A stretch of DNA of 15,757 nt, taken from positions 1 to 15,757 of the forward strand of contig CABXXS010000023.1 of the NCBI GenBank assembly GCA_902516225.1, in the 5' to 3' direction. Below the pieces are notes generated by a model. That model was not told the DNA's origin and did no database searches. It saw only the letters and a list, made by a program, of their open reading frames with translations. Origin of the DNA: Puniceicoccaceae bacterium (GTDB taxonomy: Bacteria; Verrucomicrobiota; Verrucomicrobiae; Opitutales; Coraliomargaritaceae). Numbering within the stretch: position 1 is the stretch's first letter; the number at the start of each line of letters is the position of its first letter. A program made the position numbers and the translations under genes. Of this stretch, positions 9,774 to 15,564 are shown piece after piece.

Positions 9774-9890
9774 TTTTAGAGTATTTGGCGGTTTTGGAGC
9801 ATAAATCGATGCTAAATGAGGGCATTTTAAGCTATTTTAGGGCAAATTTCGCTCATTTTGAGACGAATTAGCCACAAATTGAGCAAAAAA
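9772..9890. repeat. Imperfect ~21-bp tandem repeat with helically phased A/T tracts
   Basis: Six degenerate copies begin at about 9772, 9792, 9814, 9834, 9855 and 9876, spaced 20-22 bp. The approximate core is ATTTTAGGGCAWWTTNNGCT. A/T tracts are centred near 9774, 9784, 9793, 9804, 9815, 9826, 9836, 9846, 9857, 9867, 9878 and 9887, so most recur every 10-11 bp. Phased A-tracts are known to give intrinsic DNA curvature. The first copy overlaps the first codon of the DUF423 gene. Confidence 0.7.
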
Positions 9891-10055
9891 CATACTCGCA
9901 GGCTTTCATACTTCGGCTTAAGGGTCCCGTATTTAGCCATAATGTGAGACATATAGTCACAAATTATTCCTATTTTAGCTCAAATTCTATAAATTATTAT
10001 ACAATGAAGGGAAATATCTAAATAGGCATAAAACTAGCAGTATTTTAAATACATA

Positions 10056-10070
10056 ATGTATATTATACAT
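10056..10070. promoter_or_regulatory. 15-bp palindrome ATGTATATTATACAT upstream of the first porin
   Basis: Perfect 7-1-7 inverted repeat (ATGTATA, T, TATACAT), about 130 bases before the porin ATG and about 22 bases before a possible -35 box. Its size and symmetry suit a dimeric regulator. The region is AT-rich, which raises the chance of a random palindrome. Confidence 0.4.
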
Positions 10071-10092
10071 GTTTATATGCCCTATTAAAAAC

Positions 10093-10121
10093 TTGCATTT
10101 TAGGTACTTTTACTATCTATT
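10093..10121 (+). promoter_or_regulatory. Weak candidate promoter of the first porin gene
   Basis: TTGCAT (10093-10098) and TCTATT (10116-10121) with a 17-base spacer. The -10 match is poor. If used, the transcript would have a leader of about 75 bases. Confidence 0.22.
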
Positions 10122-10156
10122 ACGCGCAATTAAATTTTCCTTTAGTCATCATCTGG

Positions 10157-10201
10157 TGTCTATTTGAAACAAAAACAAACTAAACAAAGCTAAATAATAA
10201 T
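10157..10201 (+). promoter_or_regulatory. A-rich leader shared with the second porin gene
   Basis: The 45 bases before this porin align with bases 11296-11334 before its paralogue. Both begin TGTCTRTWT, share AAAC and ACAAACTAA, and end in an A-rich run against the ATG without a Shine-Dalgarno sequence. Conservation outside the coding region suggests a role in transcription start, translation or mRNA stability, or simply recent duplication. Confidence 0.45.
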
Positions 10202-11080
10202 ATGAAAAATAAAATAACATGCCTCCTTGCAGGTGTCGCTCTTTTTGGCGCTACTGCAAATGCTGACATCGTTCTTGCTGATGGCCTTACAGCCTACGGT
10301 TATATCGATATAACCGCACAAGATCTAGAAGGCGAAGATCGTACTAGTGACTTAAGTGAATACGAACTCGGACTCAGCTATACACCTGCTGAAAGTCAAT
10401 GGTCAGCTGTCGCTGAATTAAGTTACACAGGTGGCGGTGATTCTGCCTTCGAAACTGTTACCGTTACATATCAGTACAGTGATGCGTTGTCATTCACTGC
10501 TGGTAATATCCTCAGTTACCAAGGTCTAGAAAGCTTCGATGCACCTAATAATAACTTCATCTCCTATGCCGGTTCTCCTACCGTTGCTAATGGTGTGCTC
10601 TACTCAGCTGGCTATGCCGAAGGTGTTTCTGCTGACTACAGTGCAGGCGATATAACACTCGGTGTTTGGGCTGATGTAACAGCTGACACTTCATACGAGT
10701 ATTATGCTGCTTACAGTGGTATTGAAAATCTAACTCTGTCTGTTGCTATTGCTGATAATTCTGATGATAGTGAAACAACTAACATCATGGCTCAATATGA
10801 CTTGGGTGACTTCGCACTTAGCTTCGAAAATGTCGATTCTGATGGATTTGCCACAGATCTAGATGTTGACGTTTTTGCAGTCGCTTACGGAATGGGTGAT
10901 ACCACAGTTGCAGTTCGTCTTACTGACGGTGAAATTGGTGGAAATGACTACGAAAAGACTTCAATCGCTGCATTCCATGCACTTAGCGACAATGTTGCTG
11001 CTGGTATTGAGTACAGTGATGGAGAGCTTGGTGCAGTAGAATCTAAAGGATTCGGTGTAGAGCTTCTCTATGTATTCTAA
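10202..11080 (+). CDS. Acidic porin-like outer-membrane beta-barrel protein (copy 1)
   Basis: Probable outer-membrane channel or structural porin, 292 residues. The signal peptide MKNKITCLLAGVALFGATANA is cut after 21. The mature part is rich in alternating short strands (for example AYGYIDITA, YELGLSY, WSAVAELSY) and ends VELLYVF. A terminal F with alternating hydrophobics is the usual BAM recognition signal. By my count the mature chain has about 47 D/E but only 4 K/R, which is extremely acidic. No cysteine is seen in the mature part. The gene has its own perfect terminator and is followed by a paralogue with a matching leader and terminator. The pyrimidine-ending codons and strong terminator suggest high expression (inference). 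It resembles the porins of marine Verrucomicrobiota, but the exact family was not identified. Confidence 0.8.
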   Translation: MKNKITCLLAGVALFGATANADIVLADGLTAYGYIDITAQDLEGEDRTSDLSEYELGLSYTPAESQWSAVAELSYTGGGDSAFETVTVTYQYSDALSFTAGNILSYQGLESFDAPNNNFISYAGSPTVANGVLYSAGYAEGVSADYSAGDITLGVWADVTADTSYEYYAAYSGIENLTLSVAIADNSDDSETTNIMAQYDLGDFALSFENVDSDGFATDLDVDVFAVAYGMGDTTVAVRLTDGEIGGNDYEKTSIAAFHALSDNVAAGIEYSDGELGAVESKGFGVELLYVF

Positions 11081-11110
11081 GTTTGCTTAGATAGAAGATC
11101 AATTTACCGA

Positions 11111-11138
11111 GGGACTCACGCAAGTGAGTCCCTTTTTT
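11111..11138 (+). terminator. Intrinsic terminator of porin copy 1
   Basis: Perfect 9-bp stem, GGGACTCAC pairing with GTGAGTCCC, closed by a GCAA (GNRA) tetraloop and followed by six T. It starts 31 bases after the stop codon. Confidence 0.95.
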
Positions 11139-11219
11139 GTTTACATTAGTTCATAATTATGCACATTAATGCACATAAATTTATTAATAAAGTATTTTCA
11201 AATTAACTTTAGTTTTTAA

Positions 11220-11247
11220 GTGACAAACTCAAGAATGTACTTATAAG
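11220..11247 (+). promoter_or_regulatory. Candidate promoter of the second porin gene
   Basis: GTGACA (11220-11225) and TATAAG (11242-11247) with a 16-base spacer; each box matches five of six consensus bases. The predicted start near 11254 gives a leader of about 80 bases. The leader includes a short CAGTT-T-AACTG inverted repeat (11287-11297) just before the conserved A-rich segment. Confidence 0.4.
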
Positions 11248-11295
11248 CTTATTTAGTAATAGTTTTACCTGAGCTTTACCCCGTGGCAGTTTAAC

Positions 11296-11334
11296 TGTCT
11301 GTATAAACACAAACTAAGATAAACCTAACAAAAT
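11296..11334 (+). promoter_or_regulatory. A-rich leader of porin copy 2, matching copy 1
   Basis: Counterpart of bases 10157-10201. It shares TGTCTRTWT, AAAC and ACAAACTAA and runs into the ATG without a Shine-Dalgarno sequence. About six bases are missing relative to the first leader. Confidence 0.45.
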
Positions 11335-12219
11335 ATGAAAAATAAAATAATGAGCCTACTCGCAGGTGTCGCTTTTTTTGGCGCCACTGCTAATGCTGAT
11401 ATCGTTCTTGCCGAAGGTCTGAGCGCTTACGGTTATATCGACTTGGTGGCAATTGACACTGATGAAGCTGGTATTGCTGGTGATCGTACTAGCGACTTGA
11501 ACGAATATGAACTCGGACTTAGCTTCTCGCCTGCTGAAAGCCAATGGTCAGCTGTTGCTGAATTAAGTTACACGGAGGGCGGTGATTCTGCTTTCGAAAC
11601 TGTAGCAGTTACTTATCAGCACAGTGATGCGCTGTCAGTTCATATCGGTAATCTCTACACCTTCCAAGGTCTAGAAAGTGATGATGCACCTGACAACGAC
11701 TTCCTCTCTTATGCTGGTGCTGATGGTGAGGACCTTTATGGAGCTAATTACGCAGAAGGTATCGCTGTTACTTACAGCGTCGGTGATATCAATCTAGCTG
11801 CTTGGTCTCAAGCTGATTCTGACCCCATCAAGCAATATGCTGCTTCTTACAGTGGCATTGAGAATCTAACTCTTGGGGTAGCTGTCATTGATTACAATGA
11901 CAGTACTGATTCCACTAATATTCATGCTGTGTATGAATTAGGTGACTTCACGATCAGCGCTGAGAATGTAGACTCTGACAATGCAGCTAAAATCCTTGAT
12001 GTAACATCTGTAGCAGTTGCTTACAACATGGGTGATACTACTATCGCAGTTCGTACTGCTGACGGTGATTATAATGGCAATGATTATGAATCGACTTCCA
12101 TTGCTGCTTTTCACGCATTGAGTGACAACGTCTCTGCTGGTATCGAGTATCGTGAAGAAGAGAACGAAGGCCAAGCAGATGTTTCTGGTTGGGGTGTTGA
12201 GCTTCTCTATGTATTCTAG
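11335..12219 (+). CDS. Acidic porin-like outer-membrane beta-barrel protein (copy 2)
   Basis: Tandem paralogue of the preceding gene, 294 residues, roughly 60% identical by eye. The signal peptide MKNKIMSLLAGVAFFGATANA is nearly the same, with a cut after 21. Long shared blocks are TSDL.EYELGLS, PAESQWSAVAELSYT, GGDSAFETV, NDYE.TSIAAFHALSDNV and the end GVELLYVF. The two proteins differ most at about residues 40-47, 120-155 and near the C-terminal loop (REEENEGQ), as expected if surface loops diverge while strands are kept. The mature part has about 51 acidic and 5 basic residues by my count. It has its own candidate promoter, conserved leader and strong terminator, so the two copies look like separate transcription units that could be expressed under different conditions. 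Confidence 0.8.
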   Translation: MKNKIMSLLAGVAFFGATANADIVLAEGLSAYGYIDLVAIDTDEAGIAGDRTSDLNEYELGLSFSPAESQWSAVAELSYTEGGDSAFETVAVTYQHSDALSVHIGNLYTFQGLESDDAPDNDFLSYAGADGEDLYGANYAEGIAVTYSVGDINLAAWSQADSDPIKQYAASYSGIENLTLGVAVIDYNDSTDSTNIHAVYELGDFTISAENVDSDNAAKILDVTSVAVAYNMGDTTIAVRTADGDYNGNDYESTSIAAFHALSDNVSAGIEYREEENEGQADVSGWGVELLYVF

Positions 12220-12251
12220 GCTTGTCTAACTAGCTGAAACAAATTTGCTAA

Positions 12252-12280
12252 GGGGCTCACGTATGTGAGCCCCTTTTTTT
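12252..12280 (+). terminator. Intrinsic terminator of porin copy 2
   Basis: Perfect 9-bp stem, GGGGCTCAC pairing with GTGAGCCCC, loop GTAT, then seven T. It differs from the first porin terminator by one compensatory pair (A-T to G-C) and by the loop. The last T touches the ATG of the next gene. Confidence 0.95.
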
Positions 12281-12784
12281 ATGAAATATAACCCCATAAA
12301 ACTTTTTTCTCTAACTAGTCTCTTTGTTCTGTGTACGAGCCTAACGGCAATTCAGGCACAAGTGGATTCATCCGTGAGCCGCGCTGAATATGAGGCTCTT
12401 GCCGCACGTGTCTCGGTACTAGAAGCGCGCCTAAACAATCAGATGGATACCTTGACCAGTGATGTCCTTCAGGCCATGCCAGAGCAAGGCGAAGGTCAAA
12501 AAAGCTTAATTAGCACTGTCGTAGACGCAGTTAAACAGCGCGAGCAGCAAGTCAATTTCCCGTGGATGGATAAGGCTAAGTGGGCACTTATTCGTGAGGG
12601 GCAATCAGCGGATCAAGTAACCGCAATTCTTGGTAAGCCCACGCTGAACGAGCCATCTCTTCGCAAATGGGTCGACTACGTGTACAGTTACCAAGGGCGC
12701 CGCCCTTCAGATAACAAGCGTATCGAAGGAAAAGTACGTTTTAAAAAAGACATAGTTGTCGATGTAGAGGTTCCTAATTTGTAG
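12281..12784 (+). CDS. Small exported protein with BamE/OmlA-like C-terminal region
   Basis: Unnamed 167-residue protein. The N-terminal signal peptide (hydrophobic core about 8-25, probable cut after AIQA at 26) lacks a clear lipobox: the cysteine at 18 follows L, not G, A or S. Residues about 30-62 look like a short coiled coil (RAEYEALAARVSVLEARLNNQ). The C-terminal part, about 95-165, has W101ALIREGQSADQVTAILGKP, which resembles the 'I..G.t..eV..lLG.P' pattern of SmpA/OmlA (BamE-like) domains, followed by an aromatic strand VDYVYSYQG. BamE proteins help insert outer-membrane proteins, which would fit the porin neighbours, but that role is only inference. The ATG follows directly on the upstream terminator T-run. 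No other ATG lies nearby that would keep the signal peptide. Confidence 0.75.
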   Translation: MKYNPIKLFSLTSLFVLCTSLTAIQAQVDSSVSRAEYEALAARVSVLEARLNNQMDTLTSDVLQAMPEQGEGQKSLISTVVDAVKQREQQVNFPWMDKAKWALIREGQSADQVTAILGKPTLNEPSLRKWVDYVYSYQGRRPSDNKRIEGKVRFKKDIVVDVEVPNL

Positions 12785-12810
12785 AATAATTCTTTCACCT
12801 ATTTTTTCCT

Positions 12811-12838
12811 AAGCCCTTAGTGTGTCTAAGGGCTTTTT
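12811..12838 (+). terminator. Intrinsic terminator after the BamE-like gene
   Basis: Ten-base stem AAGCCCTTAG / CTAAGGGCTT (12811-12820 with 12826-12835), loop TGTGT, and a T-run of five at 12834-12838. It lies 26 bases after the stop and ends about 50 bases before the next gene. Confidence 0.85.
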
Positions 12839-12889
12839 CGTGCCAAGTTTACTCTTGGTCAGTTTTTAAATCTATTCAATGTATGTACT

Positions 12890-13897
12890 ATGGATTATAA
12901 GGCATTTTATTTAGCTACTTTCGTTACAGCTACTAGCTTTTCGAGCGCAGAGATTGTTGTGAATGATTATCTAAGCCTGGAAGGCTTTGCTGATATGTCT
13001 TATTCGCACTTGGAGCAAGAATTCGGCGCTGCAAAAGTATCGGACAGCTCTCACGGAATCGACCAAGTCGAAATAGACTTCATTTTTGAGCATGGCTCCA
13101 TCACAGGTCAAATCGACTTAGAGTGCAAAGTAACGGATCGATATGAATCTAAAAATGTCATAGAGCAGGCATTCCTTAACTATCATAAGGGAGATTCTAA
13201 ATTCACTGCAGGACGTTTCGCTTCTCAGCTTGGCTTCGAAGCCTTTGAACCAACTGGTCTTTACCAGTACTCATTTGCCTATCATCTCTCTGATGGTGTG
13301 CCGCTATCCGCCTTAAACAATATTAGTGGGGGGGTACTTCCTCGCTACGATCAAGGGGTTAAATACACGACTGCGACAGTCACTCGCTACTTCGGGATAG
13401 CTTTAGTAGAATCTATAGATCCATCGCCGGCTAACGGATCAGATTCCCAGAGTATTGAATTAGCCGGGTCACTTTTCCTCGATCACGGATTTTCTGTTTT
13501 CGCTGGCGCCCGGCGAAATAACTACGATGCTCCTGACTCAGACGAAATTATCTTAAATGCCTACCTTACATACCAGACAGGTGCTCTTGTCTTTGCAGCG
13601 GAACTTGTTTCTGGCGAACGAGAAGTTCCTGGGGGTAGCGATCTAGAAACTCTCCAAGCTCTACTCATGGCGAATTACTCCTACAGTGATGTCGCATCTC
13701 TTTCTGGCCGTTTGAGTATGGTCGATCGCGATATTGGCGGTATTTCAGAGGACTTTACAAAATACACACTCGCCCATGGTTACGCGCTCGAAGAGAATTT
13801 ATTTTTAGTCAATGAACTCAGCTTCGTTAATGGCCAAGAGGGCGGGGAAGATTACGAATCCCTCACAATAGCAGCCGAGCTAATATTTACATTTTAA
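12890..13897 (+). CDS. Porin-like outer-membrane beta-barrel protein (third, divergent)
   Basis: Probable outer-membrane porin, 335 residues. The signal peptide has a likely cut at SSA/E after residue 20. The mature N-terminus EIVVNDYLSLEGFADMSYSH parallels DIVLADGLTAYGYIDITA of the two tandem porins. The end, NGQEGGEDYESLTIAAELIFTF, parallels their NDYE.TSIAA stretch, but the protein stops there with the terminal aromatic residue. It therefore looks like a distant member of the same broad family. Segments such as VIEQAFLNYHKGDSKFTAGRFASQLGFEAF resemble the OmpL-like/porin-2 (BBP2) group, where a strand is followed by a '..GRF...LG.E.....' turn. Its charge balance is less extreme than in the two tandem copies. 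It follows a terminator and has no Shine-Dalgarno sequence. Confidence 0.8.
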   Translation: MDYKAFYLATFVTATSFSSAEIVVNDYLSLEGFADMSYSHLEQEFGAAKVSDSSHGIDQVEIDFIFEHGSITGQIDLECKVTDRYESKNVIEQAFLNYHKGDSKFTAGRFASQLGFEAFEPTGLYQYSFAYHLSDGVPLSALNNISGGVLPRYDQGVKYTTATVTRYFGIALVESIDPSPANGSDSQSIELAGSLFLDHGFSVFAGARRNNYDAPDSDEIILNAYLTYQTGALVFAAELVSGEREVPGGSDLETLQALLMANYSYSDVASLSGRLSMVDRDIGGISEDFTKYTLAHGYALEENLFLVNELSFVNGQEGGEDYESLTIAAELIFTF

Positions 13898-13903
13898 TTT
13901 AGT

Positions 13904-13965
13904 AAGGACTATTTTCTATTCTGGAGTGCCGCTCCGTTCGTCCTTGCTAGGATAAGCTCGCAAGG
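13904..13965 (+). other. Two competing inverted repeats between the third porin and the RluA-family gene
   Basis: AAGGAC (13904-13909) can pair with GTCCTT (13940-13945), enclosing a smaller GGAG/CTCC stem (13923-13926 with 13932-13935). CCTTGC (13942-13947) can instead pair with GCAAGG (13960-13965). The two outer stems share bases 13942-13945, so they exclude each other. No T-run follows, so this is not an ordinary terminator. Confidence 0.3.
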
Positions 13966-13981
13966 GCTATACATCTAAAGT

Positions 13982-14971
13982 ATGAGCTCGCCTGCCAATT
14001 CCGTAGAAAAAACTCTCCTCGATTGGGCTGCGAATCTGTGCCCTAATTCTCCCAGAACGCGAGTTAAGGAATGGATCAAAGCGGGGCGCTTTTGCTTAAA
14101 AGGCCGTGTTGTTACTAAAGCTGGTATGCGTCTTACGGACCCGGGCGATACTCTCACTTTTGGTAAGCCAGAGGAGGCGAGCCCTGCTTGGGGGCACCGC
14201 AAGCGTATACATCCAAAGTTGGTCTTAGTCTACTTGGACAGCGATCTAGCTATAGTAGATAAAGAGGCGGGACTACTCTCTGTGCCGACTGAAAAGCAAA
14301 GTAAAACCTCTGCTCTGGATGTACTGGAAAATTATCTAAACGATAAGAGGGGAGAGGCCACGCGCCGCAGCTTCTTTGGCACCGCGGGTGGCGTGAAGCC
14401 TCTTCCAGTACACCGCTTAGACCAATTTACAAGTGGGTTACTCTGTATTGCCTTCAATGAAGAAGCGCGCCGCGCACTAATTGAGCAGCTTCGTAGTCAT
14501 GACTTCTTGCGCGAATATATCGCCTACGCCGACGGCGATACATCTGAAGCTACCGGTACATGGCGCAATTATCTCCGGCTCGACGAAACAGGCTACGAGC
14601 AGCAGTTACTATTAGCGGCAGAAGAAGGGGCGGCCGAGGCGCTTACGCACTATCGTGTCCAGGCGAGCTACCCTCGTCATCATGTATCGAAGCTTCGGAT
14701 CCGACTAGAGACGGGCCTGAAGCATCAAATTCGTATTCAAGCGGCGGCGCATGATATGCCGCTTATCGGTGACCGTATTTACCACGAGGGAACTCAGAAG
14801 GCAGTCGCAAGAAAAGGCGCAAAACTACCCTATGGCTTCAAGCGGCAGGCTCTCCATGCGGCGACTATAGGAATTAACCACCCGCGAGACGGCAGAGAGC
14901 TTAAATTTCAGTCTAATATACCAGGAGACATGCAAGAATTAGAGGCGCGTTTGCGAGCTAGCCCTGTCTGA
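13982..14971 (+). CDS. RluA-family RNA pseudouridine synthase with S4 domain
   Basis: Isomerises uridine to pseudouridine in ribosomal or transfer RNA. The 329-residue protein has an N-terminal S4 RNA-binding domain at about 7-60, with the pattern SPRTRVKEWIKAGRFCLKGRVV. The catalytic domain starts about residue 80. It carries the motif PVHRLDQFTSGLLCIA at 142-157, in which D147 is the expected catalytic aspartate. The RluA-type motif RLETGLKHQIRIQ is at 241-253, followed by PLIGDRIY. The substrate site cannot be assigned from sequence; RluC/RluD-like enzymes modify 23S rRNA. The start gives a complete S4 domain. An AAGGG lies about 15 bases upstream of the ATG, too far for a normal ribosome binding site. 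No terminator was seen before secG. Confidence 0.95.
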   Translation: MSSPANSVEKTLLDWAANLCPNSPRTRVKEWIKAGRFCLKGRVVTKAGMRLTDPGDTLTFGKPEEASPAWGHRKRIHPKLVLVYLDSDLAIVDKEAGLLSVPTEKQSKTSALDVLENYLNDKRGEATRRSFFGTAGGVKPLPVHRLDQFTSGLLCIAFNEEARRALIEQLRSHDFLREYIAYADGDTSEATGTWRNYLRLDETGYEQQLLLAAEEGAAEALTHYRVQASYPRHHVSKLRIRLETGLKHQIRIQAAAHDMPLIGDRIYHEGTQKAVARKGAKLPYGFKRQALHAATIGINHPRDGRELKFQSNIPGDMQELEARLRASPV

Positions 14972-14985
14972 TACTTCTTTGTGCT

Positions 14986-15008
14986 CTACTTAAGCTATAC
15001 CCAAGTAG
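14986..15008 (+). other. Inverted repeat between the RluA-family gene and secG
   Basis: CTACTT (14986-14991) pairs with AAGTAG (15003-15008) across an 11-base loop. There is no T-run, so terminator function is doubtful. Otherwise the 128-base gap shows only a weak promoter-like TTGAAC at 15040. Confidence 0.2.
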
Positions 15009-15099
15009 AAAGTAGCTCAATAGCTGGCTTCATTTTCGCTTGAACTCGCGAGTAGGGTCGGCATCTTACCTCTCTTTTCAAAATCAACGTTTTTATATC

Positions 15100-15564
15100 A
15101 TGGGCACTTTACTCATCAGTCTTTTAACTCTCGTACTCTTGCTAATATCGGCATTTGTCGTCCTCATCGTCTTAATGCAACGCACTAGCCAAAGCGGCGG
15201 TATGGGTGCCGCCCTCGGCGGAGGAGCTGCGGAGTCTGCATTTGGTTCGGATACGAACAATGTCCTAACCAAGGCGACTGTTTACGGTATTATTGCATTT
15301 TTCCTCGTGGCGCTAGGCCTCTATTTACTCTATCAAGCGCAAGCTGCCGAGAGTACGAAAGAAGTTGATATGAATACTTTAATTTCAGAGACGGAAGAAA
15401 GTGGCGTGGCTGAGACGAACGTTCAAGTGATTGAATCAGAGATCACAGAACCCGCGCAGGAAGATTTACCAGCGGTGGGTGATCTCGAAGGCATAATAGC
15501 AACTGATGAAGCAGCCGAATCTACTGTGGATGCAGTCAGCTTTCCGGAGCCGTTAATGGATTAA
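15100..15564 (+). CDS. secG: Protein translocase subunit SecG
   Basis: Inner-membrane subunit of the SecYEG channel that assists SecA-driven export. The protein has 154 residues from the ATG at 15100. That start is preferred over an upstream TTG at 15040 because the family begins directly with the first membrane helix. Helix one spans about residues 3-25 and helix two about 59-79. The loop between them holds the family pattern [18 protein letters not shown] and SAFG (26-49). The C-terminus beyond about residue 83 is a 70-residue, acidic, low-complexity tail, making the protein longer than E. coli SecG (110 residues). The stop TAA overlaps the start of the next gene by one base (TAATG), suggesting coupling. 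Confidence 0.95.
   Translation: MGTLLISLLTLVLLLISAFVVLIVLMQRTSQSGGMGAALGGGAAESAFGSDTNNVLTKATVYGIIAFFLVALGLYLLYQAQAAESTKEVDMNTLISETEESGVAETNVQVIESEITEPAQEDLPAVGDLEGIIATDEAAESTVDAVSFPEPLMD

Larger units (their letters stand above)
9774..10201. other. Divergent intergenic region, AT-rich, no gene seen
   Basis: 428 bases without a plausible coding sequence. It separates the leftward DUF423-to-mfd block from the rightward porin cluster. From left to right it holds the phased tandem repeat, a GC-richer 70-base segment (9891-9960), a second A-tract cluster (tracts at about 9963, 9974, 9984 and 9993), a 15-bp palindrome (10056-10070), a weak promoter match and the A-rich leader of the first porin. 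Confidence 0.75.

Noticed and set aside
9772..9890. Reading the tandem repeat as a CRISPR array or a replication iteron
   Set aside because: The copies are contiguous and degenerate without unique spacers, and no cas genes, replication gene or DnaA boxes are near.
12843..12858. CCAAG / CTTGG hairpin followed by TTTTT as a second terminator before the third porin
   Set aside because: Only five pairs, with a gap before the T-run; the strong terminator just upstream already serves.
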